Of a DNA stretch of 64,000 bases, positions 23,100 to 33,879 are shown in pieces. The stretch spans positions 124,001 to 188,000 of the forward strand of contig JAJEKV010000328.1 in NCBI GenBank assembly GCA_021234155.1, given 5' to 3'. Below the pieces are notes generated by a model. It ran no database searches. It had not been told where the DNA came from and saw only the letters and a list, made by a program, of their open reading frames with translations. Positions within the stretch are counted from its first letter, which is position 1. The number at the start of each line of letters is the position of its first letter. The position numbers and the translations under genes are program-made. Origin of the DNA: Isoetes taiwanensis. Lineage: Eukaryota > Streptophyta > Lycopodiopsida > Isoetales > Isoetaceae.

Positions 23100-24080
23100 C
23101 TCTGCATGCTAACTAGCGTGCGCATGAAGTCTTTCATTTTACATGTTGCAAACCTTAGATCTCCCATGTGAATCAACCAACCAGCAAAGATGCAATCCTG
23201 TATTTTATAACACTCTGATCCTAGGGTTATGTGGATTCACAACCTTTAAGCTTATTACAACTCCCAGAAATAGTTACATAGACACTTAGATACATAGGGT
23301 TGGAACATCCCTCAACATTTCAGGCTCACAGCTAAGGTCCGGTCAGGTGGGTACAAATTTCAGAAAAATTTTGCTCCAAAACAACTGCCTCAACCAATCC
23401 AACCCTGCAAATTTAGAAATCATGACATTAGAAACAACAGTCACCGCATCTCCTACATGGTCAAAGCATGCACGAATCTGCATCTAGCCAGCATGCATGT
23501 GAAGCCTTTTATTTCATATGTGCAAACCCTAGATCTGCTTCACATAGGAATTAAAGTATACATAATACCATTGCACACCTTATTTAAAAGCACAGTTGCA
23601 GGCATGCATGTTAGGCTGCATAATTGATTGCCTTTGGTTGCTCATCTAACAAGTTCTCACACAACACTGCACTTAGGTCTCACTAACTAAAGTAAAAGCA
23701 TGGCCCCAAACACACTCAGGTCATCTAGGTACCCAGACAAAAAATGATACGATCAGTTCTTAATCTCGAATAAATCACCTGTAAAAAAACAAACAGAGGA
23801 AAGATAATCCAGTTAGTAGGAGAAGCTCGATCCACCCAACCGGATTCACCAGGAAATCTTTATCCTGGAGCAGGAAATCTTTATCCCGCTCAGACCAACA
23901 AGCTAAGCTATGGAGATTTGGAAGTAGAAGGAAAAATCAATAGAGGAAGCGAGGTAAGGCTTTGGCGGTGATTCTCTATGTCTCGTCCCCCTATGTATGT
24001 GCTTTTATAGTCTCCTGAAAGGTCATTAAAGGTAAATTGCCTTTTCGGCCTTTGCCTTTTTAGAAAGGCACTTAGCCCTT
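23100..24080. other. No gene; diverged repeat pieces
   Basis: Pieces with GCATGAAG(T/C)CTTT(C/T)ATTT and GCAAACC(T/C)TAGATCT phrases recur at 23,123-23,165 and 23,500-23,545, with a further trace at 24,520-24,545. No ORF of interest was found. Confidence 0.4.
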
Positions 24081-24084
24081 TTCT

Positions 24085-24250
24085 ATTAAATCTAAGATTG
24101 GCGCCTTGGTTAGACACTTGGGCTTTCTAGCTAGAGACCAAGGTTCGAATCCAAGTGAGGACAATTTCGGATGGGCTGATATCAAGTCCCGTTATCAGCC
24201 ATAAATATTTTAAGAGCCAATGGTTTTATTTAAATCACTTGTTGGTAGTA
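24085..24250 (+). mobile_element. tRNA-derived SINE-like relic
   Basis: GGTTCGAATCC at 24,142-24,152 is a perfect RNA polymerase III B box. TGGCGCCTTGGTTAGA at 24,099-24,114 fits an A box, about 33 bp upstream, the spacing of a tRNA gene. The sequence in between does not fold into a full cloverleaf that I can draw, and an unrelated tail follows. A tRNA-derived SINE or a tRNA pseudogene is therefore likelier than a working tRNA. Confidence 0.5.
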
Positions 24251-24697
24251 TTTTGTTCTAATACCATTCTAATATCGTAACAAAAAACCCAGTGGCAGAA
24301 ACAAATAACATATCAAACATAACTGGATTAGCTCAAGATTCAAGAGATTTAGTAGCATCCGACATCAAACACAATGTGATTTGCTTGCACATATAGGCAT
24401 ACCGATATGTTCTTATCAAATACCAGCATTTCAAACAGTGCAAATAGTTGTCATATATACAACTAGCCCTGACAATTAGATCTGACATATCTATCACTAT
24501 TACAAGTTCTGACATTCTTGCATTTCATATGCTGCAAACCTTAAATTGGCAACAAAACACAAGAAGCAAAACAAACCGTCTCAACTAATAGCGCATGTTG
24601 TTCATATCTTCCATATTCAACAATTCTCTAACTTGTTATGCTAGCTATTATGAAGATCTAAGCCTGCTAACACCAAATGCATACCATCTCTCCGCCA

Positions 24698-24706
24698 TTT
24701 AAAATG
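24698..24706. repeat. Left 9-bp target-site duplication of the MULE
   Basis: TTTAAAATG lies directly before the left terminus and is repeated exactly after the right terminus. Nine bases is the usual duplication length for Mutator-like elements. Confidence 0.92.
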
Positions 24707-25395
24707 GGCTCAGGATAGTCTTACCCTGGTTTCGGGGATCCCGGAGGTAAAAATACCGTCCCTCGGTATCACCACCGGGCTCGGCGGGCCCGTTCGGGCC
24801 CCTCCGTTTTCAAATGTCTTGGCGCGTGAGGGGGCCATAATCTCGGCCGTTTGCTTGGCGCTACATCCGGGCGTCAGGTGGTGTTCCCGCCTCCGTATCG
24901 CCATAAAAGTGCAGGGGGTGATCCAGCCGTCCGGAATCACCAACCATTGATCACGGCCTCAGAGATCCCCATGCGTGGCCGATAGCTGCGCCCACCGATA
25001 TCGGTAGTTGTGAATCCCTCCTCAGAGATCCCGAATCGGCGGGTGTGATTCCCTCCTCCGGGATTGCAATCGCTCGGCCGATATCGTCCGCCCGATATCG
25101 CCCGGTTTATCCGGCCTCCGGGATCACCACAATGGCCGACATCGGCCGACATCGGCGCCCCGGGAAAATGCTGCCCTCCGGGATCCCCGCTAGGACTCTT
25201 CGGTGAAAACGTCCTCCGTGATCACTCGAATCCGATGGGTGTGATCCCCTCCTCCGGGATCGCCATTGCTTGGCCGATATCGGCCGCCCGTTATACGCCA
25301 GGGTTATCCCGGCCTCCAGGATCACTACCATGGCCGCGAGGACTTTTCGGTGAAAATGCCCTCCGGGATCACCACTGCGTGGCCGAGAGCGGGGG
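24707..25395 (+). repeat. Left terminal inverted repeat of the MULE
   Basis: The inverse complement of 38,405-38,965 matches here with gaps. The terminal 30 bp are almost identical, then GATCCCGGAGGTAAAAAT, GGGTGTGATCCCCTCCTCCG and GGGAAAATGCTGCCCTC blocks follow. It is GC-rich and full of CCGGGATCACC/GGTGATCCCGG words. ORFs across it are by-products of these words. Confidence 0.85.
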
Positions 25396-25515
25396 CTGTC
25401 CACGTGGTGCAATCGAAGCCACTGGTTTAAATTAATGCCTGACGACCCAGGGTCAGTGTCGTACGCCATCCGCTCATGGTGTTATTCCGAGGAATTGAAA
25501 AGCGCCGATTATTAA

Positions 25516-25790
25516 ATGACGGGCCCCAATAGCGAAGTCGCCACGCGTTTGCGGTGGGGATTGGGAGGAAGGGAGCACGATTTGGCGATGGCTATGTTGA
25601 ACTGCGTGCGCGCCAAGAACAATTGCCCTTTGGACCGTCTCGGCGGAAAGGGCCCAGTCTTCTGCGAATCCCTGGCGTTTGTCGCTGCCAAGTTGCATCT
25701 GGCGAGTATTTAAAGGTAAGCACTATCGACAGGTCTGTTTTTATTCTATTAAAAGCTTATTCTAACCTGTTATGTTATTTTACAGATGGT
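25516..25790 (+). promoter_or_regulatory. Possible 5' exon/leader of the ULP1 gene
   Basis: A 65-codon ORF from ATG 25,516 and an overlapping frame through GGTAAGC (donor at about 25,715), then a TTTTACAG acceptor ending at 25,785, suggest a spliced 5' exon joined to ATGGTGGAGGAG. Frames downstream do not stay open to the zinc-finger exon, so it is uncertain whether this is coding or leader. Confidence 0.3.
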
Positions 25791-26033
25791 GGAGGAGTCG
25801 ATTAACCTCGAAATCAACCTAAATACCGCCGATCGATCCAGAACTGGAATGGGGAATAGAAGAAAACTTCGGCTTGGAAATTGCCCGTGCTTCAAAGATA
25901 TTCTTTGGGATTGAATGAACTGACCAAGAGGTTCAATCCAGACAAGAAGAGATTAAGGGCGGCAAGAGCTAAAGGAGCTTAAGCTACGTGAAGGTTAACC
26001 CATTTGCCCGGGCCGAGGGTTGGTCGATGGTCA

Positions 26034-26819
26034 ATGGGAAGGAATGCAAATGTGAAACAAAATGCCCAAAATGCAGATGAGGATGAGGGCCCGAAAAGTA
26101 ATGTTGAATGCTTCAACGTCAATCCAAGTGAGGAACTGGCAACTCAAGAATTTTTGAAGGATTACAGGTATGATCAGCTCAGTCGAAAATGGCATTGCCA
26201 AGTCGGTGACTGCAGCAAATCTTACAGCAGGAAGGTGGAACTAGATAATCATAGGTTCAGGGTGCATGAGTTATGGCAAAATTTCAGGGTTCCAGATGCG
26301 CCAAGGGGTCGAATTCCAAAGAATAAGACTGAGGTGAGGGTTAGAGATTATGGGAAGATTAGGATTCAGAGATCTCTTGATCCCGACCTCAAATTCAGCC
26401 ACAATCTGACCAGAAAACTTCAGAGGGCAAGGGCAGCAGCAAAGCGTATAGCAGATGACCAAATCGCCCTCGGCCTTCTTGATGACACGGCCCGAAACGA
26501 GTTTATAAACATGCAGGTGCAGAGAAAGGAGGCCACAGAATGTGAATTGTAGGAAGAGCAGATAAGGGAGATCAAGGAAAGGATTAGGAGCCGGCATGGC
26601 AGTTTGGAAGATAAGGATTTGTTTGGTGATTTGAGCTCTGAACAGCGCCAATTGGACGATGATGATGTGAGTGCGGAGGTAGAGGCTGCGAATACACTTG
26701 AATTTAGTTCCCCTCCTCCCAAAACCCCAAATTCGAACACCCCAAGTCAGCAGGATACCCCAAGGAAGCAGACTTTTGTGCAGGCCCGGAGGGATGCAGA
26801 TCAGATGGCTCCAAACCAG
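26034..26819 (+). pseudogene. 5' part of C2H2 zinc finger/ULP1 gene (cut by LINE)
   Basis: The open frame from about 26,004 (first ATG 26,034) encodes an acidic N-terminus, then a classical C2H2 finger at about 26,193-26,264: Cys-x4-Cys-x12-His-x4-His in CQVGDCSKSYSRKVELDNH. A basic Lys/Arg-rich stretch and an acidic Ser/Pro-rich linker with DDDD and a PPPKTPNSNTPSQQ run follow. A TAG at 26,550 interrupts an otherwise continuous frame. The frame stops at 26,819, exactly where the LINE begins, and continues at 32,371 in the same phase. The finger may bind DNA or protein; its role with a ULP1 domain is not known to me. I infer that it is one gene with the ULP1 part because reading phase and linker character match across the insertion. 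Confidence 0.6.
26813..26819. repeat. Probable LINE target-site duplication, left copy
   Basis: AAACCAG lies directly before the T run. AAATCAG at 32,364-32,370 is the likely right copy (one mismatch). Confidence 0.55.
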
Positions 26820-27158
26820 TTTTTTTTTTTTTTTTTTTGGATGAACGTGGATGAACATGGGGGACTCAAAACCCAGTGGAGAAGACATCCACTAGAGCAA
26901 CACTACTCACCACATACATAACATAGAAAAGCAGAGAACATAGATCACCATGAGCACAACTGTTTGCTATGAGTAGGTGTGAATCTGAAGATATTGCTCT
27001 CAAATGACACTTTTGAAGGCATCCTTTAAGGAAGAACACTTGTACGCCTTCACAATGCGACCACGGGCATCGCTAAGCACTTGCATATCTGAAAAGAGTT
27101 GTCCCTTGAAGATGAGGAGATTTCGTCTCTTCGGATGGACGGATGATCCAAGCGGATG

Positions 27159-30100
27159 CTAAGTGGAAAGCCCTCTTTGCCAACTTGTCCCAAGAACTAG
27201 GATAGATCGACAATAGGACCTGTGACTATTCAAGTCACAATGGAAAAAGACTTCGGAAGCCCTTGCCGGGCAAGTCGAACATGGTGACACAAGAAAAAGC
27301 GATTGCTCAATTGTCTCATCCCTCATTGTGCAAAGAGGGCGATCACGAGACTTACGGATGAAATCGATGAACAATAGTGTTTACCCGACGCATCTATGAG
27401 TGATCTGCCACCATAAAATGGATAGCTTAGGATGAAGCAATTTATCCCATACCCATCGCCGGGCCTTTACAATGAGGCTGGGGGATAACTAAAGGCCACT
27501 TTGGCGATGGAGGCAACACCTCGGGGATGAAGCGGGGATCACATACATCGAGTGCACCGGGTGCTCCTTAACACCGCCATGAACCACCCGAGCTGGGGAG
27601 TCACGTCTTGTGGGTGTGGAGGAAGTGTAGCGGCTACTTTTTCCCAAATGCGGGTCCTAACGAAGGAGAAGGAACTTCAATTTGAACTCATTCCATCGTC
27701 AACAATCTTATCTCATTATACCATGCGAATCACGGTGAGCACGCTGCTTTGCTCGCCAAGCGCGCTAACGTCAATGGATGGCCGAGAAGAGACCGGGGGC
27801 GGTCTGCGCTGGCCATCACCCAAAAGGATCCACCAACAATTGGTAGGAGAGGATTGTGTGGGCCATTGGATGGGAACAGAAACAAAGTGTGCACAGTCTC
27901 CCAAGCAGACTAGCAACCCCTTGAGGAAAGGAGATGCATTAGGATATGGAGAAAGTGGATAGAATAATGCCCATGGGAGGAGGCTTAATGGATGGAGAGC
28001 AAAGGAAATGCACCTCTGCAAAGGCGGTGAATGAGATCACGGGACACGGAGAATTATTAGCATTATTGAGAATGCGCCATATGAACTTAGAAATCAGCAC
28101 CTTGCTGCGGAGAAAGAAAGTGAACCATCCCCCCCCCCCACAATGTTTAGGCATAATGCGCCGCCCAACTAACTTTAGCATCGGCTCCTTCTTGATTGCC
28201 ACCCCGGATGAAGTTCGGACAATGCGAACAATGAGCTGCATCTTTGTCTGCGGTGCCAGCAAGATGGATGCCATGTAGACATGTGTACCACTCAGAACTG
28301 ACTTCCACAGTTACACGATCAGCCATGGATAATTTAGCCATGGACCACCAGAATAAATGCCTTTCCAACCCCTTAATAATGACATCCCACGCGTCTTCAG
28401 ATGAGAGGTGTATACCAACTGCAATGCCTAGAAGCTTAGTTGCCTTCCTACGAGGAAGAACCTTCCATGGAAATGCAACCACAGAAGACGACACTGGAGA
28501 GTCTAGGGCCTACAGGGCAGTACACTTTTGCCACCCCACAAAGATACCAGAAGCCAAAGAGAAACTATCCAACAAGGAAATGGCATTCTGCAAATTCTGC
28601 TCATCAGCCATTAAGAACAAGAAAGTGTCATGCATCGCGATTCACAGATCTCTTGTGAACCATTATTCATGGGAAGACCATGCGGGATGCCTTCTGACCT
28701 TGCAAGAGAGAATACGAGAAAGAATCTCCGCCACAATTGTAAAAGCGTGCCCGGTGCCAAAAAGCCACGGCAAATGCCATGTCCCACTTGAAAAAATGTT
28801 GATGGTTCTCCTTGAAAAGAACCAAGAAACGGCGTAATAATGAAGTTTCATAACATCATTGCTTGAACCGGGCACCAAAATCAAGGCGTAAAGGCCTTTG
28901 CTCCAGAAACTCCGATCCAACACTTTGTCATATGTTTTGCAAAATCCAGCTTCAAGTATACAATGGGGTAACCATGCATTCTAGCCCAATAGAGACCCTC
29001 ATATCTTTCTTTGCCACATTATTCAAGATACACCGTGAGGCAAGAAACCCGGGATCGTGTGGAAGAGATGGATCGGTAAGCAGCCACAAAGCTTCCGAGC
29101 AAAAGCTTTAGCAAAGATCTTGTAATCGAGGACAACAAAGTAATGGGGTGCCAACTGGAAATAGAAAGGGAAGGGAGATGCAACCGAGGTTGAGGATTTT
29201 GTCCGGTGCCTCTGTCTTTTAAAATCCCCGAAAAGCATCATACACATCGCACCAAAGCCAATCCCAATACTCCCGGAAAACTCCCTTTGGAATACCATCA
29301 AGACAGGACACTTGCCCTCTTGAGAGAGAAAATGTGGCCTCGGCTAAATCATTCGGCTGATCTCGGCCTCTAAAGTGGCCCTTTGCTCATTGGTGACTAT
29401 AGGATGAACCACGACAAGCAAGGCCGCTTTTGAAAACTGACTGAAAAGGAAGACGCCGGCGAGTGAAGAAAGCTGAAAAGTGATTATGCAAAAAGCCTCT
29501 AAGCAATTTGGATCTAAAACAACACGCCCATCCCGAAATGCCAGAGGCCCGAAGAGATGCTAGCTTACGGTTTTGGCGACTCAAGAAAAAAACATGTGCA
29601 CCCGGTCTCCCTCCTTGAACCATTGCAACCCGGCTTTAATGCGAGCAAAAGTGCACTTGTTTTGATTCCATCTTAGAATGCTACACAAAATTTGCTTCTC
29701 CACATGACCATCCGGAAGGGGCAATAGACACGCATGCCTCAAGTTGTCGATAAAGAGCGGAGAAGGCTCGGTTAGCGTAAGCTTCGTTCCGCGACCTCAA
29801 CCTTTAGCAAAAGACTTCCAAAGCAGGAGAGCATCAACAATACCCGCGCCCACGCGGTCGAGAGAAAGAAGTGAACCACGCTGTCTGCCGACACGCCAAA
29901 AAATCATCATCCTTCAAGAAAAAATATATTCACTTGAAATGTCTTAGAGACGGCATGCACCACCGTATGAGAGCAAGAGAAATACGTGGATTATGGTGAA
30001 ATCGCAATTATTCAACAAGGTTCTCACGATGAAAAGCAGCAACAGGTTGCTACCAAAGCATTATAGTAGCCTCTATCATGTCTTGCATATGCTCTACTAC

Positions 30101-30571
30101 CACCTAACCAGCCATTTGTCTTGCTCAAGCTCAACCATGTTAAAATCACCCACCATGATCCATGCAACAGGGGAGCCTAACCTCAGTAATTTGGAATGCA
30201 AAGAAGCCCACAATGCGCCTCTCTGACATGGTTGATTATGCGCATACACATTAACCAATTCCCATTCTTGCCCTTTATCAAACCACTTGACTATGATCCA
30301 CCGGCCAAATCTGTCAACCTGAGTAAATGACACTGTAATAGTCCTCCTCCATGCTGTAAGGACACCAGCCTTTGCCGAGTCTGCGACCGCCACTAGAACA
30401 TTGTACTGCCTATTGATTACTGCAACAACTTTGTAGGCATCCTCTTTCTTGCATTTATGCTCTTGCAAACAAATGAAATCTGAGTCCCACCTAGTCAGGG
30501 CCATGGACAACCTGCTCCTTTTAGTAGGGGAGGAGGCAACCCCCCCGCACATTCCAGGAGATTAACTTCAT
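27159..30571 (-). pseudogene. LINE ORF2: endonuclease-reverse transcriptase (decayed)
   Basis: It starts near 30,571 with MKLISWNVRG, the typical opening of plant L1 endonucleases, then a one-base frame change in a G run at about 30,540. Endonuclease motifs follow: DFICLQEHK (about 30,455), LVNVYAHN and GDFNMV (about 30,150). Reverse transcriptase traces lie at about 28,900-28,200. The expected FADD/YxDD catalytic box at about 28,630 reads AMHDT, so one catalytic Asp is lost. The later thumb-region phrases KLLGI, WW..AKLSMADRV are at 28,440-28,300. A C-terminal zf-RVT-like stretch (DETIEQSLFLVSPCSTCPARASEVFFHC) is at 27,320-27,220. The reading frame changes repeatedly. The family call is firm; exact limits are not. 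Confidence 0.75.
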
Positions 30572-30599
30572 TGATCAGGTGGATGTGGAGGATGTTCTA

Positions 30600-32330
30600 A
30601 GTCCATATCAACTTGTATATGAGACTCATTCTCCACTTGATCAGCCCAATGTGGTTGCGATGCTATTGGACGTGTAGTGACAAGCCGGTGGTGAGGAGGA
30701 TTGGCTCAGGGGTTGGGGAAGCAGATGCGAAAGGCGTGGTGCAAAGCTATTCCTCCCCTCAAAGTGGCTTTTTTCATGCGGGCAATGGACCATTCTTCTT
30801 CAATGCGCTCTTGCTTGCGCGCAATCATGTCCAGCCTCTCTTGCCGGGTCGAGGAAAAGAAAGACAATTATGGGCTGCGGGAGTGTGTCAATGGCTAGGG
30901 TAGAAGGCGAAGAAGGGGTGATGGCAAGGGCAGTCAGGCTTGAGTTGGAGTAGGGATGGCAGCAGGGGAAGTAGAAGTAGGGGAGACGAAGCGCAGGAGG
31001 AGGGATGGGAATGGAGGGTTTTTGCGACACGATAAGCGAAAAAAGGCCTCAACATCGGGGAAACATATTGGCAAGCTCTAGGCCGTTAAGCAAAGATAAT
31101 TTATATTTAAAAAAGAGTGGACCACTTTTCACAACCACAGACTTGGGGAGGGAAGCCTCAGCAGGAAGGGAAATACAAATACGAGGACCATTGGTAATCG
31201 AATGAGCAAGGTGCAACCCTAATCCACTGGCAATGGAGACTAAGAAGTCTGGAACCTGCAACTCAATTGGGAAGTCCTCCAATGCAAATGAGCAGAGCAT
31301 ACGACGTGTACCAGACTTATTAGGAAGAAATCCAGGGGTGTATACCTGATACAAGAGATAATGTCCCCACAAAGGATCCACTCCACGCCCACTAGTTTAT
31401 CAACAGCAATGGCTAACCCAACATCACTAAGAAATAATTGTTTTGCCTATCCAAAACTTTCAGAGACTCATGCGGAGGCAATCTCAACTTTTGCAGATGT
31501 TGTTTCAACCAAAATCCCATCCTCTTGAGATCAAGGAACTGACCAGTGAAATGACATACCACCGCATGGGACATTAGATTGTGCGGACTTTGCAAGTGGG
31601 CGCTTATGATCTATCTCCACAACCGAGACACCAGCCCGAAAGTGAAGGCACTAGAACACACCTCTGCTTCATAGACACATTATCAGGAGGCAGTTGAACA
31701 TCCATTCTATCTTCAAAACCCTGCAGCTCTTTCATATATTCAGACACCTCTCTTTTGTTATTCTCCATCATAAGAGACACTGTCGCAGCAACACGAGCAG
31801 AACGCATACCTGATGTCATGTCTCGCTTAATCCAATCACTGAAGCGCGTTTGTGATACCCGAGCAACAGTGTTAGGGGCAGACCAAGGAGCAGAGGGAAG
31901 AGGAGGAGACGGTAAGAGGTCTGAAGAGGATGGGAGGGCAAGAGGAAGGAATTGGGGCAGAGGTGGAGGGAGGAGGAAGAGAGGCAGAAGCAGAAGTACA
32001 TGGCAAAGAGAGGGGAGGGAATTGCAAATCTATAGAGGCAGAGGTATATGCAAGTGGATTGAGACGAGAATTAGGAGGTAGCACTGGAGAGGCCAAAGAG
32101 GCAGAAAATTGCGAGCAAGAATGCATACCGGCGGAGGCGACCATGGAGGCCGAAATGGAGGATCCCAATTCCGGGACTGAAGCAGCACGAAAACCACATG
32201 ATCCCATACACCATTGGAAATCTCACTGCACAGGCTTTCCAACGCACCAAGAATCGTAGGAAACAGACACCCGAGGAGGGAGATATCTCAGACTGAACTG
32301 ACGCCAAAACCCTAGCCTGTGGGCTGCGCC
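30600..32330 (-). pseudogene. LINE ORF1 (nucleic-acid-binding protein), decayed
   Basis: The minus strand at 31,381-31,049 reads PLWGHYLLYQ, then SIASGLGLHLAHSITNGPRICISLPAEASLPKSVVVKSG. This resembles the conserved domain (DUF4283 type) of plant L1 ORF1 proteins, which bind the element RNA. Upstream frames (31,819-31,604) and downstream Pro/Ser-rich parts fit the same protein, with frame changes. The 5' leader is at about 32,363-32,330. ORF1 proteins usually end in a zinc knuckle, which I could not find intact. Confidence 0.5.
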
Positions 32331-32363
32331 ATCTTCCTAGAAAATTCACCAAATATACCTTTA

Positions 32364-32370
32364 AAATCAG
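32364..32370. repeat. Probable LINE target-site duplication, right copy
   Basis: AAATCAG, compared with AAACCAG at 26,813-26,819. The host frame resumes at 32,371. Confidence 0.55.
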
Positions 32371-33453
32371 ATTGTGCATGAAGAATCAGAGGATGAGCTT
32401 GAACATGCAGATGAATTGGCTCCCCCGACCCCGAGCAAGATAAAAATGTGGTATTTGTATGTGATGGACCCCTACTTCTTTGAAGCTCTAATATCATATG
32501 ACAGAGGAATTAGAAGGGAGCTTTGGCAGTTTAAATTTTCTCTAAATTATCCAATTGTGGTCCAAAGTCCTCTGTTGAAGGTGGGCAGCAAATCATCTGA
32601 TGTTGAATTCCACATCTCGGAGGCAGAGGCCCTCAAATTCTCCACTATTCCAGGTGCCCTCGGTTGTGAGGATTCTGAGATCGATGCCGACTACTTAGGA
32701 GCTTATTTACTGTAAGTGTGTTGTCCTTGTTTTTATTTCTTGAATGGTAAGACAAATTCAGCTTTGGCAGGGTTCTTGCACACTCAATTCCGGCCCAAAA
32801 ATGCTGTCATCATGTCCTCCTGCACCCTGCTGCTTTTGGTCTGTTCCTAAATGGATCGAAACCATGGCTGTGTACGGCCTACGAGCAGTTTGTGAAGCTA
32901 ATTCCAGGGTCCCCGTTTGGTAAGGCGCATTGGAAAATCCAGTATGCACAGTTCTACTACATCCCAGTTAACGTAAGGTAATTTGGGATTGGGACTCCGA
33001 ATTCTTTATTGCATTGCTAGTTATAGTTTAAACTTATTGCAGCTAGTGTTTTGCAGTGGCCATTGGAGCCTGTTCATTTTGGTAGCTGATCCTTTGGCAT
33101 GCCAGAAGTTGAAGAAGCCCTGCCCTTGCATACTGCATTTCAATTCCTATGAACCCCTCCATGCTTCAGTCCGAGGGTTCATCACCTTGTGAGTGTGCCT
33201 TTGCCAGTTTCAATCTATGATTTCAATGCTGTATTCTAATGACTTGACTTGCAGGTTCTTAAGTGATGTATTCATGAGGTGGAAGCATGAGGCATCAGCA
33301 TTGCATAATGCACCTTGTATTCCGATGGAAGCTCCACAACAGCACAACAACCAGGACTGTGGCATCTATGTTATTGGTTATGTTCAGAAATTCATCAGAG
33401 AGATGTACAGCAAGGAGAATGATGTGAGTGATAATGGTGCTGTTTTTGTTTAG
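32371..33453 (+). CDS. 3' part of C2H2/ULP1 gene: C48 (SUMO-protease-like) domain
   Basis: Exons 32,371-32,711, 32,771-32,972, 33,043-33,188 and 33,255-33,453 join in frame with GT-AG introns and no stop until 33,451. An acidic linker leads into MWYLYVMDPYFFEALISYD, and then the peptidase core. The catalytic His is in GHWSLFI (about 33,058). The position where ULP1 proteases have Asp (His-x-Asp-Ser) reads LHFNSYEPLH, so Asp appears as Asn. The oxyanion Gln and nucleophile Cys are in QHNNQDCG (about 33,345-33,362). ULP1/SENP enzymes cut SUMO from proteins. ULP1-like genes are often carried by plant MULEs, with unknown benefit. The domain call is firm; the Asn suggests reduced or lost activity, unless another residue serves. 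Confidence 0.75.
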
Positions 33454-33464
33454 TGAGATTATTA

Positions 33465-33690
33465 TGGATTCCCCACTTACAATCTAATGACTCCAGATAG
33501 TGATTAACCGGGACTAGTTTGCCAAAGAAGACATGGATAATTTGAGGGCTGGCTTCAAGTTGATCTTTGCGAAGTTAAGGAGTTGTGTCCTTTCTTTGGA
33601 AAATCAACTTTCTACTTGCCCGAAGGTAGCAACCAGTTTTCTCGGGTGGTGACCCGGTTGATGCTGAATGGTCCCTGATTTGAACATGTA
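33465..33690 (+). other. Possible 3' tail of the ULP1 gene
   Basis: After the stop at 33,453 a stretch reads FAKEDMDNLRAGFKLIFAKLRSCVLSLENQLSTCPK in one frame (about 33,518-33,625). It may be a further exon reached by splicing within 33,420-33,510, or untranslated. Unproven. Confidence 0.25.
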
Positions 33691-33879
33691 AATTGTCCAA
33701 TGCATATGTGAATCCAAATAAAACTTGTTAGTGGTTAATTGAAGTGGTAATTTGCTTCTTTTCACTTCTCTCCTTGCTTACTCTTCAGTTTTCAATTTGG
33801 ATCCACTGTTAGTCATTGCAAAACACTGAAACCATTCAATCCTTTCACAACCATTGAAACAGGCGCTCTGAATTTGAAC

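Larger units (their letters stand above)
26820..32363 (-). mobile_element. L1-type LINE, about 5.5 kb, nested in the MULE
   Basis: On the minus strand the element ends in a 19-base A tail (T run at 26,820-26,838). Near its 5' end is a region with an ORF1-like stretch, followed by an ORF2 with apurinic endonuclease, reverse transcriptase and a C-terminal zinc-knuckle-like domain. It appears full length, with a possible 7-bp target duplication (one mismatch). L1-type elements copy themselves by target-primed reverse transcription. Frameshifts and a damaged catalytic box show this copy is dead. Its insertion splits the C2H2/ULP1 coding sequence. Confidence 0.85.

Noticed and set aside
24099..24170. 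Functional tRNA gene
   Set aside because: A and B boxes are present, but I could not pair an acceptor stem or anticodon arm. SINE or pseudogene is preferred.
24710..25469. ORFs with repeated GDPGG/RDHH-type words in both strands
   Set aside because: They read the palindromic TIR motif and occur in all frames. The same holds for ORFs at 33,778-35,186 and 38,259-38,962.
26271..26888. 205-codon minus-strand ORF opposite the zinc-finger exon
   Set aside because: It spans the MULE-LINE junction and the T run, and it is antisense to a motif-bearing frame.
27946..28837. Plus-strand ORFs inside the LINE (110-197 codons)
   Set aside because: They are antisense to the reverse transcriptase region. 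No motif of their own.
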